The position numbers and the translations under genes are program-made. From a bacterium (GTDB lineage: Bacteria > Gemmatimonadota > Gemmatimonadetes > Longimicrobiales > RSA9), in assembly GCA_003242735.1 (NCBI GenBank), contig QGVH01000001.1, positions 124,001 to 188,000 of the forward strand: a stretch of 64,000 nucleotides of DNA, given 5' to 3'. Shown here piece after piece: positions 52,064 to 60,935 of this stretch (within the stretch, counting starts at the first letter, position 1; each line of letters starts with the position of its first letter). The notes under the pieces are model-generated. The model made no database searches. It saw only the letters and a list, made by a program, of their open reading frames with translations, and was not told the origin of the DNA.

Positions 52064-53851
52064 ATGAGGGTTCTTGGACTTGGCACCGAGGGCGACAGCG
52101 GCGCCGCCGTTGTCGAGGATGGCCGAATCCTGGCCGCCGTCAACGAAGAACGACTCTCACGACTCAAGCTCGTCGAAGGCTTCCCTCGTGGCTCGATTCA
52201 GGAAGTCCTCCGCCGGACCGGCACCTCGATCGCGGATCTGGATGCGGTCCTCGTCGCCTCGACCAACGATCTGTTCGTGAACGAGCTCCGTCCGTTCGAC
52301 GGATGGTTTCAGCACCGTATCGACGGCGTCGGAACCTACCTGAAGCGGGCGACCGGAAAGTTCGCGCGATACCGAGATCAGTTGCCGTTCCTCGAGACCG
52401 GCTACTACGCGCTCCTCACACCGAGCTTCCTGTACCGCCGCTGGGCGATCCGGCGAATCCTTCGCAACGAGTTCGGCGTGCGGTGTCCGATCCGGTTCGT
52501 CGACCACCACCTCGCGCACATCGCCTCGGCCTATTTCACCAGCGGGTACGATGATGCTCTCGTGCTGTCGGTCGATGGCGGAGGCGACGGGAAGAGCGCC
52601 CTCGTGTACGCGGTGAGGCATGGTCGTTTCGAGCGCCTCCATGAAGTCTCCTCCTACAACTCGTTGGGGAACTACTACGCCTACGTCACGCACCTGTGTG
52701 GCTTCAAGGCGATGAAGCACGAGGGCAAGATCACCGGCCTCGCGGCGCACGGCGAGCCGAGATACGTCGATCTGCTCCGTGAATTCATCGACGAACAGGA
52801 CGGCACCTTCATCAACAAGGGCAAGGTCGCGGCGTTCGAGGCCCTGCGCGAGCTCGAACGCCGCCTGCCACGCGGTTGGACGCGCGAGGACCTGGCGGCC
52901 AGCATTCAGCGGCACACCGAGGATGTCGTGCGGCGCTTCGTCCGCTACTGGGCGTCGCGCACGGGCCTCCGGAACCTTGCGCTGGCTGGAGGCGTGTTCG
53001 CGAACGTGCGCGTCAACGAGGAGGTCCTGAACCTCCCGGAGGTCGACCGCGTCTTCATCCATCCCCATATGGGGGATGGAGGCCTTCCCGTCGGCGCGGC
53101 CCTGGCGGCTTGCATCCCCGGGATCCTCGACCAGACGATGCCTCGGGATCCCGAACCGCTGGTGGATGTCTACCTCGGGCCAGATCTGACGGAAGGCGAC
53201 ATTGCCGAGGCACTGAGTCGAGCGGGGTTGGTTCCCGAGTCGGTCGATGGGCCGATCGAGGAGCGCATCGCGGATCTGCTCGTGGAAGGCTACGTGGTCG
53301 CGAGGGCGAGCGGGAGGATGGAATACGGACCGCGTGCCCTCGGAAACAGGTCGATCCTCTACCACCCGACCGACAGGACCGTCAACGACTGGCTCAACAA
53401 GAACCTGCGGCGCACCGAGTTCATGCCCTTCGCACCGTCGGTGCTCGCCGAGGCGGCGGACGACTGCTTCGAGAACCTGGAAGGCGGGGAGCACGCGGCG
53501 GAGTTCATGACGATCACCTTCCACTGCACGCCGTGGATGCGCGCGCGGATGGAGGGCGTCGTGCACCTGGACGGCACCGCGCGTCCCCAGCTCGTCCGCC
53601 GGGACCGGAATCCGAGTTACTACCGCATCATCGAGGCGTTCTACCGGCGCACGGGCCTGCCCGGCGTCATCAACACCAGCTTCAACATGCACGAGGAGCC
53701 CATCGTGTGCACCGCCGCCGACTGCGTTCGCGCGTTCCTCGATGGGTACCTCGACTATCTCGCCATCGGCCCATACCTCGTCAAGCACCCACGCGGCGTT
53801 ACGCACGCCCTGAGACCCGTCGAGCGCGCTCGGGAGTACCTCTCCATCTGA
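52064..53851 (+). CDS. NodU/CmcH-family carbamoyltransferase
   Basis: A 595-residue two-domain O-carbamoyltransferase that uses carbamoyl phosphate and ATP. The N-terminal actin-like half has MRVLGLGTEGDSGAAVVEDG, VNEERLSRLK, VDHHLAHIASAYF (His pair), LSVDGGGDGKS and LCGFKAMKHEGKITGLAAHGEP. The YrdC-like C-terminal half has SGRMEYGPRALGNRSIL, FAPSVLAE and GLPGVINTSFNMHEEPIVC. It probably carbamoylates a sugar hydroxyl of the polysaccharide. GAGGGAAGGGA lies just ahead of ATG 52064. It stands alone under the sigma-54 site at 51902. A second member is at 58690. Confidence 0.93.
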   Translation: MRVLGLGTEGDSGAAVVEDGRILAAVNEERLSRLKLVEGFPRGSIQEVLRRTGTSIADLDAVLVASTNDLFVNELRPFDGWFQHRIDGVGTYLKRATGKFARYRDQLPFLETGYYALLTPSFLYRRWAIRRILRNEFGVRCPIRFVDHHLAHIASAYFTSGYDDALVLSVDGGGDGKSALVYAVRHGRFERLHEVSSYNSLGNYYAYVTHLCGFKAMKHEGKITGLAAHGEPRYVDLLREFIDEQDGTFINKGKVAAFEALRELERRLPRGWTREDLAASIQRHTEDVVRRFVRYWASRTGLRNLALAGGVFANVRVNEEVLNLPEVDRVFIHPHMGDGGLPVGAALAACIPGILDQTMPRDPEPLVDVYLGPDLTEGDIAEALSRAGLVPESVDGPIEERIADLLVEGYVVARASGRMEYGPRALGNRSILYHPTDRTVNDWLNKNLRRTEFMPFAPSVLAEAADDCFENLEGGEHAAEFMTITFHCTPWMRARMEGVVHLDGTARPQLVRRDRNPSYYRIIEAFYRRTGLPGVINTSFNMHEEPIVCTAADCVRAFLDGYLDYLAIGPYLVKHPRGVTHALRPVERAREYLSI

Positions 53852-53856
53852 GTCCA

Positions 53857-53880
53857 CGGCGCCGCACACCGGCGGCGCCG
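53857..53880. terminator. Hairpin between convergent genes
   Basis: CGGCGCCG at 53857-53864 and 53873-53880 pair (each is also self-palindromic) around an eight-base loop, directly beyond the carbamoyltransferase stop. No T-run. Confidence 0.45.
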
Positions 53881-53951
53881 CATCGCTCCCGCTCTCGGGC
53901 ACCGGCCGCCGGCACCGAACGGGTAGCCGGCGCCCGGTTCACACCGCCCCG

Positions 53952-55631
53952 TCAGGGCCGGTGCCCATCGGGCCGCTGCGGAATGGGAGGTGGGGGACCG
54001 TTCCCCAGGATCGCGCGGCAGCGGCCGAGGAGCTTTCGTAGCATCAGCCCTTCATCCGATGGGAAGGTCTCGGGGGTCTCGAACTGCATCGCCGCGCGCT
54101 CGAGTCGCGCGAACTGGACCATCGCCCGCCAGTGCTCCGGTGAGCCGGGCGTCGGCCTCGTCTGCTCGAGCATCCCGGCGAACCGCTCCACCTGGATCAC
54201 GGCGCCCTCGCGGCTACCGAGCAGGACATCGAACGGCAGCACGGCGCTCCGATAGCCCTCCTCTGTGAACTGCTGGGACCACTCGTAGTGCCACCGACCC
54301 AGCTCGTCCGGCACGAACTCGACCTTCCAGGTGTTGTCGCCGACGTACTGGGCAAGAACGTCGTGTCGGATCCCCGTGGGCGATATGAACGTCCAGACCA
54401 CCCTTTGTTCGGCCGGCGGTCCTGTCCTCACCCACGTATCGCGCAGTTCGGCCGTGAACGCCTCGCCAAGGATGACGGGCTCGACCGCAGCCGTGAGCCG
54501 GACCTCGAGCCACTCCCATTCACTGTGGATCGGAGCGCCTGCGCGCTGCCAGGGCGATGCAGCGTCACCGGCCCCGCCCCGGACCTCGATCACAGGGTCC
54601 GCGTAGCCCGGCTCGACCTCGAATTCGATGTAGAAATGTGATCCCCCCACCTCCGCAGGCATCCGCGGCAGCGTGAGGGATCGCCCGTGCTCCAGGTGAA
54701 TGCCGTATACTTTGGACCGTTTCTCCGCAGAGCTACGCCATCCGAGCTCCAGACGGGGCCGACGTCCGAGATCCCGAGTCGCGCCGTGTTCGCCGGAGTA
54801 GACCGTCAGCACGGAGCCCGGCACGTCCTCATCCGCATCCGCGAGCTTCAGGAGCAGCAAGAGCGGCAAGCCTTCGCGGATGCGCTGCGTCGCGTAGCGG
54901 GCAAGTTGGACGGAGGACAGCTCGACGACTGCGTCGCCCGGTCGGTAGACCGTCTCGGCGAGGGGCATGGCGTCGGTGTCGGCCTCGGGGTGTGTGTCCG
55001 AGGCGAAGCCAGCGCCGGGCAGTCCCCACGGCCGCTCCTCGAACCCCGCATCGTTCCACCAGACCTCGCCGGGCAGCGGCGGACTCGTGCTGTTGCGCTC
55101 GACTCCGCCGTTGCCGGGGTTCCAGTCCTTTTTCACTGCATAGAGGAGGACACGGACGGGGTGTGAGGGACCCTTCTCGACGGTGAGGATCAAACGCGCG
55201 CGATCCACGACCGTGCCCGGGGGCAACTCGATCCCGGACCAACGGTGGAGGACCCGAAACAGCTCGTACTCGCCGTATGCAGGCGCCTCCCCCCGTCGCC
55301 CAATGCGCACGTGGATCTGATCGGGCTGGTTCCACCCCCATTTGAACGCGCCATCGAGAAACCCTCGAATGTCGTTGTCCTTCATACCATCATAGCCGTT
55401 CCTTCCGTTCACGTAGACCGACACGTGCCAGGCCCCTGCCGGCCCTACGGAGTCGCCGCCGAAGGCGGTGACCCGCAGCGTCCCCCGAACGCTCGGCAAG
55501 TCCTGCCACACCTGCGGTGTCGTCGCGCGAGCACCCCGGTCGTTGAAAGCCCTGGTGCTCATGACGAGCGTGTGAAACACGCCGATCGCCGCGACGATCC
55601 AGACCAGTCGCATCGCCCTGGAGCCTGACAT
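53952..55631 (-). CDS. Exported DNRLRE / DUF5060 beta-sandwich protein
   Basis: A 559-residue protein with an N-terminal membrane anchor or signal (MRLVWIVAAIGVFHTLVMS). Residues about 40-300 form a DNRLRE-type sandwich: VDRARLILTVEKG, VLLYAVKKDWNPG, VWWNDAGFEERPW, AVVELSSVQLARYATQRI, LTVYSGEHG. A DUF5060 domain follows at about 385-470 (VVWTFISPTGIRHDVLAQY, NTWKVEFVPDELGRWHYEWS). The remaining 90 residues lack a known domain; no glycosidase barrel is seen. It may bind or shape polysaccharide outside the cell. ATG 55631 is chosen; GTG 55634 and ATG 55613 are alternatives. The catalytic relative is at 40584. Confidence 0.75.
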   Translation of the reverse strand: MSGSRAMRLVWIVAAIGVFHTLVMSTRAFNDRGARATTPQVWQDLPSVRGTLRVTAFGGDSVGPAGAWHVSVYVNGRNGYDGMKDNDIRGFLDGAFKWGWNQPDQIHVRIGRRGEAPAYGEYELFRVLHRWSGIELPPGTVVDRARLILTVEKGPSHPVRVLLYAVKKDWNPGNGGVERNSTSPPLPGEVWWNDAGFEERPWGLPGAGFASDTHPEADTDAMPLAETVYRPGDAVVELSSVQLARYATQRIREGLPLLLLLKLADADEDVPGSVLTVYSGEHGATRDLGRRPRLELGWRSSAEKRSKVYGIHLEHGRSLTLPRMPAEVGGSHFYIEFEVEPGYADPVIEVRGGAGDAASPWQRAGAPIHSEWEWLEVRLTAAVEPVILGEAFTAELRDTWVRTGPPAEQRVVWTFISPTGIRHDVLAQYVGDNTWKVEFVPDELGRWHYEWSQQFTEEGYRSAVLPFDVLLGSREGAVIQVERFAGMLEQTRPTPGSPEHWRAMVQFARLERAAMQFETPETFPSDEGLMLRKLLGRCRAILGNGPPPPIPQRPDGHRP

Positions 55632-56576
55632 CACCCACTCGATCCTCTAGGAGGAGGATTGAACCGTACGGCCATCCCGCTACGCGGCGCTTACGTCCTG
55701 GCCGAGCCTCGTGCCCTCGGACACACGGCGTTCGGGATCCAACCGAGCGGCCGAGGAGGGCGGATCAGCCCTGTGACTCGAGCGCGTACGGGGTCCGGCG
55801 CTCCGGACTCCTGCCTCCGACGTGGACGGGAAGGGAGATCTGCGACCGCGAGAAATGCTGGCATCCATGTCCGAACTGCCCGGCGCCCCGCGAGAACCGG
55901 CGCGCCAGGATGGACCATGATCGAGAGCTGGCCCCGTCTGGCCCTCTCGTTGTAGACGAATGACAAGCATCGTCCGCCCCCACCGACACCGGCAACGCTC
56001 TCCTCGATCGCGCCGGCGCATACACAGGCCGCGCACCGAAGGGACCGGGCCTTTTCCCTCGTGGCAGCCCGGCTCTGCGCCCATAGCGCAGCGACCGGTG
56101 TTTCCGGCCGAGCCGCGCCCCCGCCGAAAGCCGCCACTCGGGTGTGCGCAGCGCAGCGAACAATGCTACGCACTGCCGTACCGGCGCCACGTCGGCAACG
56201 GGCTCACCTCACCGTTCCCCGCGAAGCTGGCTCCCGGATCTGCCGGCGCGGGCCGCCTCGCATTACCTTCACCCGGACGACCAGGCGTGCCGAGCCCCTC
56301 GAGCGTACCCGAAAGAGCGTGTCGGACCAGCGAGAGACCCGATTCCCGCGGAGTGGATTCCTGGTCGAGGACGCCGCTCGAACGCCCTCACACGGGCGCG
56401 CCGTCGTTTCTTCCCGGGGACGGCTCTCCGTACAGGACCGGCCCGAACCTCATTGTCGACGGGCGTTGGACGGCGTGACAGACGGAAGCCCATGAACCAG
56501 GTCCGTCGCCGCGGCTTCGCAGTGCGGCTTCCAGGCCTTTCGCAGCGCGTTCGTCCCCCTCAACGAGGTGTGCGCT
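55632..56576. other. Gene-free region of about 0.95 kb
   Basis: No convincing gene on either strand; open frames are Arg/Pro-rich without domain pattern. It must hold the promoters of the DNRLRE protein and of the SGNH gene. The best sigma-54 spacing (minus, 56188-56201, GGTGA-GCCCG-TTGC) is weak. No strong hairpin seen. Confidence 0.5.
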
Positions 56577-57959
56577 ATGATTCTAGCCTGGGTTCTCCTG
56601 GGTGCGCTCCTGGGCACGGCGTTCTGGCCACTCGACCTGGGCGGTTTGACGGCCCTGATCATCGCCTCCTGGTGCGCCGGCTTCGTCCTCCTGCTCCGCG
56701 ATCGCCGGCGTGGAGCGATCCGCGCCACCGCACGCCGACTCCTGGATGACCGCGGTGTCCGGATCGCCCTCCAGGTCCATCTCGGCCTGTGGGGGTTGAG
56801 TCTCTATCTGTTCGGGTTCAGGGCAACTCTCCTCTTGCTGGCTGTTGCCGCCTCCACCGCCTTTGTCGCCATCACGCTCCACCGCGAAGCACTGCTCCGT
56901 GAGTCTCTGATCGGCGGCGCGCTACTCGGCACGGTTCTCTTCCTCCTCTTCGCCATCGCCGAGCTCCTCCTGAGGATCCCGGATCGCGTTGCGAGCCACC
57001 TGGGGACGCCGGCAGAGCTGGCGGCGTGGGCCCAGCGTTACGATGGCCTCTGGCGATCGAACATCCTCGGATTCCGCTCGCCGTATGAGCACGTGCACCG
57101 CCGCCCGAATGCACCGCGGATCCTCGCCCTCGGGGATTCGTTCACCTGAGGGGACAAGATCGCCGAGACGGACAGCACGTGGCCGGCGCATGTGGAGCGT
57201 ATCCTGCGCAGGGAACTGCGAGTCGGTGCGCTGGAGGTGATCAACATGGCTCAGCGCGGCTACACGCTGGCCAACGAGGCCGAGCTGCTGCGCCGGCTTG
57301 GCTGGCAGTTCTCTCCAGATCTCGTCGTCGTCCAGTTCTACGTCAACGACGCGCTGCCCAGTGGCCCGAACCTCCAGCGGGTGGACGGTCGCTGGCTGTT
57401 CCCGGGGAGCTCGTTGGTGCCCGACTTCGCCCGCGATGGCGCGATCCGCTCGAGCGCGGCGCTCGCGGTTCTCGAGAGCACGTACGATCGCGTCCTCGGG
57501 CGGCTCCGTGCGAATCTGTCGCGGAGCGAGTGGGAGGCGCTTTACCGCGATGGCAGCGAAACGTGGCGCCAGTTCGAGGAGGCACTGTACGAGATGGCGG
57601 ATTCCGCACGGGCACGCGCTGTCCCGATCTACCTGGTCATGTTCCCCGATCTGGCGCCGGGCACGTGGACGACCAGCGACTATCCGTTCCGCGGGATCCA
57701 TGAGAAGGTGGCGGCGACGGCGGCGGGGGCTGGGTTCCGGGTGATCGACCTGGTGCCCACGTTCGTCGCTGCTGGCCTCGACTGGAGAGCTTGGTGGGCC
57801 ACGCCGTACGACTCGCATCCGAACGCTGCGGCGCACCGGATGGCCGCTGAGACGATCGCCCGCGAACTCCTGGCGGCTGGGGTGCTCGGGCGGCTCGTCT
57901 CGGCGGGGGAGCCAGTGGGAGGCGAGCGCGAAGGAGCGGGGCGGCACGGCCGGCAGTGA
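56577..57959 (+). pseudogene. Membrane-anchored SGNH/GDSL hydrolase interrupted by an in-frame UGA
   Basis: Two open halves lie in the same frame with a single TGA (57147-57149) between them; together they would be 460 residues. The N-terminal half has three hydrophobic helices and ends RILALGDSFT, the SGNH block with the nucleophile Ser. The second half begins GDKIAETDSTWPAHVERIL and has the block III Asn (FYVNDALPS) and the terminal Asp/His block DSHPNAAAHR. Relatives with GDSFT usually have Phe or Trp next, so TGG to TGA at a Trp codon is the simplest cause. The codons on both sides are otherwise intact. It could be a nonsense mutation, a sequencing error or programmed readthrough. GAGGTG precedes ATG 56577. 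Role if active: O-acetyl handling on the polymer. Confidence 0.85.
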
Positions 57960-58054
57960 GCGCCGGAGCGGTTCGCGCCCCGCAGGGGCTCTGAGGCCTC
58001 GACGACCGCCTGTCCTCCGCCGGCGTCTGTACTCCGCTTGCCGTCGCTGTAACG

Positions 58055-58093
58055 CTCGGGGCCCCGCTCGTCCCGGACGAGCGGGGCCCCGAG
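58055..58093. terminator. Very long bidirectional hairpin terminator
   Basis: A perfect 19-base inverted repeat (58055-58073 and 58075-58093) with one base between the arms. The arms begin CTCGGGGCCCCG and end CGGGGCCCCGAG. It sits in the gap between the plus-strand SGNH gene and the minus-strand DUF5989 gene and should stop transcription from both sides. Confidence 0.85.
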
Positions 58094-58145
58094 TGGCGTT
58101 CCCGGGCACGGCACCTGCCGGTGCGCTACCGCCCGTGCCGCCTGA

Positions 58146-58304
58146 TCAGAACACTGTGTAGATGAACGGCGCCAGCGCGGAGCCCTGGGCCAAGATCAGC
58201 AGCCCGCCGAGCAGGACCATCACGATAATGATCGGTAGGAGCCACCACTTCTTCCTGACCCGCATGAAGGCCCACAGCTCGCGCATCAATCCGATGTCGC
58301 TCAT
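58146..58304 (-). CDS. DUF5989 small membrane protein
   Basis: A 52-residue protein with one membrane helix (LLPIIIVMVLLGGLLILAQGS) and the N-terminal signature MRELWAFMRVRKKWW before it. DUF5989 proteins are usually found beside SxtJ and carbamoyltransferases, as here. GGGGGGCG lies directly ahead of ATG 58304. Function unknown; probably helps anchor or guide the partner enzyme. Last gene of the three-gene minus-strand unit from 60507. Confidence 0.88.
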   Translation of the reverse strand: MSDIGLMRELWAFMRVRKKWWLLPIIIVMVLLGGLLILAQGSALAPFIYTVF

Positions 58305-58315
58305 ACGCCCCCCAA

Positions 58316-58735
58316 TCAGAATTGGCGTTCCAGATCGCTGCGGCGATGCGCGGCGTCGCGCTCGATCCAGTAGCTCGGCCCCGCGGGTCGAACCAGCGGG
58401 TCGCGACCCAGGGTGCGCCGGACGATTCCCACCGGCGTCAGCACCAGGAAGTAGAGCAGCCCCATGAAGACCGGCGTCGTGACCTTCGAAATCGCGTGCG
58501 CCAGCCCCATCCACACCCTGTGCACGGGGCCCAGCCGGCTGGGGATCAGGAGCCCGGCCAAGAGCAGCAGCACGCCGAGCGCTCCCGCCACGCGCATCGA
58601 GAACGCGTGGGCCCGCCACCAGAAGACCACCGCCAGTCCGAGGAACGCCGCGCCGACCACGAAGGCGAACCGACGCCCCTCGGCCGGGCTCAGTCGAGCT
58701 GGAACTCCTGTCTCCAATCTCCCGCCTCTCTCCAT
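58316..58735 (-). CDS. SxtJ-family membrane protein
   Basis: About 139 residues with three or four helices, matching SxtJ: EGRRFAFVVGAAFLGLAVVFWW, VAGALGVLLLLAGLLIP, then RVWMGLAHAISKVTTPVFMGLLYFLVLTPVGIVRRTLGRDPL. SxtJ often sits by the carbamoyltransferase SxtI; its function is unproven. The start is uncertain: ATG 58735 overlaps the carbamoyltransferase end by 46 bases and lacks a ribosome site; TTG 58717 (after GGGAGA) and CTG 58693 (CTGA overlap, with AGGAG ahead) are alternatives. Confidence 0.82.
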   Translation of the reverse strand: MERGGRLETGVPARLSPAEGRRFAFVVGAAFLGLAVVFWWRAHAFSMRVAGALGVLLLLAGLLIPSRLGPVHRVWMGLAHAISKVTTPVFMGLLYFLVLTPVGIVRRTLGRDPLVRPAGPSYWIERDAAHRRSDLERQF

Positions 58736-60507
58736 TCGGGCTGCGCGGCCTTGTCCAGGAGGTAAGGCCCGAGGACCAGGTGATCGATATTCGTCCGCAT
58801 GAAGCACCGGTACGCGTCCGCCGGGCTGCACACGATCGGCTCACCCCTCACGTTGAACGATGTGTTCACCAGCACGCCGCACCCGGTGAGCTCCTCGAAC
58901 CACTTGATCAGGTCGTAGTAGTTCGGATTCGTGTCGCGCGTCACCGTCTGCACCCGTGCCGAGTAGTCGATGTGCGTCACGGCCGGGATGTCCGAGCGCG
59001 GGACGTTGAGCTTGTCGATCCCCCACAACCGCTGCTGCTCTTCCGTCATCCGGATCCGCCGCTCCTCCCGCACGGGCGCGACCAGCAGCATGTACGGCGA
59101 GTCACGGTCGAGTTCGAAGTAGTCGCTCACCCGCTCCCGCAGCACGCTCGGGGCGAAGGGACGGAATCCCTCGCGGAACTTGATCTTGAGGTTCATCTGC
59201 GCCTGCATGCGCGGGCTGCGAGGGTCCCCCAGGATGCTCCGGGCCCCCAAAGCGCGCGGACCGAACTCCATCCGCCCATCGAACCATCCCACGACCTTCT
59301 CCGCTGCCAGCAGCTCCGCGACTCGCCACAGCAGCGCGTCCCGCTCCATCCGCTCGTGGCGAGCCCCGACCGATTCGAGATACTGCTGGATCTCTTCCGG
59401 CGAGTACGCCGGCCCCAGGTACGCGCCGCGCATGCTGTCCTTGCCCGGCACGACCTCCCGCGGCTGGCGGCAGTACCGGTGCCAGATGAGCAGCGCCACG
59501 CCGAGCGCACCGCCTGCATCGCCCGCCGCCGGTTGGATCCACAGGTCCTCGAAGGGCCCCTCGCGCAGGATCCGCCCGTTGCCCACGCAGTTCAGCGCGA
59601 CGCCTCCTGCCATGCACAGGTTCGGCAACCCGGTCTCGCGATGGACGGTCCGCGCCATTCGCAGCATGACCTCTTCACAGACGACCTGGATCGATCGGGC
59701 GAGGTCCATCTCGCGCTGCGTCAGCCTGGACTCCGGCACCCGGGGCGGACCGCCGAAGAGCCGGTGGAAGGCTTCGTTCGTCATCGTCAGCCCGCCCACG
59801 TAGTCGAAGTACTTCATGTTCAGCCGGAACGAACCGTCCTCGCGTAGGTCGATCAGCTCACGGTAGATCAGGTCCACGTACTTCGGCTCGCCGTACGGCG
59901 CGAGCCCCATCACCTTGTACTCTCCCGAATTGACCTTGAACCCGGTGTAGTACGTGAACGCGGAATACAGCAGCCCCAGCGAATCCGGCCAGTGCAGCTC
60001 CTTGAAGATCTCAATGTCGTTGCCCCTGCCCACGCCCATCGAGGTCGTCGCCCACTCGCCGACGCCGTCCAACGTCAGGATCGCCGCTTCCCGAAACGGG
60101 GAGGGGAAGAACGCGCTCGCCGCGTGTGACTCGTGGTGCTCCGCGAACAGGATCGGACCGTCGTACCGGAGCGCCTCCCGGAGCTGCCGCTCCATGGACA
60201 ACTTCTCTTTGATCCAGAGCGGCCCCGCCATGAGGAACGACCGGAACCCGCGGGGCGCCACGCCGAGATAGGACTCCAGGATCCGCTCGAACTTCAGGAG
60301 CGGCTTGTCGTAGAAGCCCACGTAGTCCAGGTCCTCGACCCGGATCCGGCCCTCCTTCAGGCAGTACTCGATCGCCCGCGCCGGGAACGACGCGTCCCCC
60401 TTCTTGCGCGTGAAGCGCTCCTCCTGCGCCGCCGCCACGATCTCGCCGTCACACACCAGGCACGCGGCGCTGTCATGATAGAAGGCCGAGATCCCGAGAA
60501 TGTGCAC
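58690..60507 (-). CDS. NodU/CmcH/SxtI-family carbamoyltransferase
   Basis: A 605-residue O-carbamoyltransferase of the SxtI-like branch: ILGISAFYHDSAACLVCDGEIV, AAQEERFTRKKGDASFP, ILFAEHHESHAASAFFPSPF, LTLDGVGEWATTS, YKVMGLAPYGEP in the N-terminal half; DGRMEFGPRALGARSILGDPR, FAPSVLRE, NPNYYDLIKWFE and GVLVNTSFNVRGEPIV in the C-terminal half. The start is GTG 60507 with GGAG eight bases ahead; the ATG at 60765 would add 86 low-complexity residues. A weak sigma-54-like element (GGTCC-ACAGC-TTGC, 60560-60573) would give a 41-base leader. It leads the unit with SxtJ and DUF5989. The copy at 52064 is distinct. Confidence 0.93.
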   Translation of the reverse strand: MHILGISAFYHDSAACLVCDGEIVAAAQEERFTRKKGDASFPARAIEYCLKEGRIRVEDLDYVGFYDKPLLKFERILESYLGVAPRGFRSFLMAGPLWIKEKLSMERQLREALRYDGPILFAEHHESHAASAFFPSPFREAAILTLDGVGEWATTSMGVGRGNDIEIFKELHWPDSLGLLYSAFTYYTGFKVNSGEYKVMGLAPYGEPKYVDLIYRELIDLREDGSFRLNMKYFDYVGGLTMTNEAFHRLFGGPPRVPESRLTQREMDLARSIQVVCEEVMLRMARTVHRETGLPNLCMAGGVALNCVGNGRILREGPFEDLWIQPAAGDAGGALGVALLIWHRYCRQPREVVPGKDSMRGAYLGPAYSPEEIQQYLESVGARHERMERDALLWRVAELLAAEKVVGWFDGRMEFGPRALGARSILGDPRSPRMQAQMNLKIKFREGFRPFAPSVLRERVSDYFELDRDSPYMLLVAPVREERRIRMTEEQQRLWGIDKLNVPRSDIPAVTHIDYSARVQTVTRDTNPNYYDLIKWFEELTGCGVLVNTSFNVRGEPIVCSPADAYRCFMRTNIDHLVLGPYLLDKAAQPEWREAGDWRQEFQLD

Positions 60508-60935
60508 GGTGGCAGCTCCAACGGGGTGGGCGAATGGCCCGATCGTGCGGGGGGCGAACGCAAGCTGTGGACCGAAAGGCACCGGACCGTCTCCCACGGC
60601 GAGCCTGCTCCGTACCCGCGGCCGGGCAGGTCGTGTTGGCGCCCCGATCCCGCTCCCCGCGCCGCAGCGCCCTCCTTTCTGCCGCCCCCGCCCGCGCCTC
60701 CTCGCCGCACCCACCGCGCCACGCACTGTCGCAGCCGCGCCACATTCGCGCCCGGTTCGCTCCACGCCGCTGATCCCCCTCGGACACTGCCGGCACGGGC
60801 CGCTCGTCGTTACCTTCCTCAGGACTACGAAACGTTCAGAGCCCTTCTACGGTCGATGCGTCGTCTCACACCTCTCGCGATCCATCGCTGTCCGGCCGGC
60901 GCGCAACCGGTCGGCTCCTCTCGCGTGCAGGCCTG
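60508..60935. other. Divergent intergenic region
   Basis: No gene seen in 428 bases. Apart from the weak sigma-54-like element at 60560-60573 (minus; seven of nine), I see no clear promoter, hairpin or repeat. Confidence 0.4.

Noticed and set aside
55691-56173. Overlapping open frames in the gap before the SGNH gene
   Set aside because: Three frames on one strand compete, and none shows a domain, signal or start site.
57147-57149. Selenocysteine at the UGA of the SGNH gene
   Set aside because: No clear bacterial SECIS-like hairpin follows, and homologues have Phe or Trp rather than Cys at this place.
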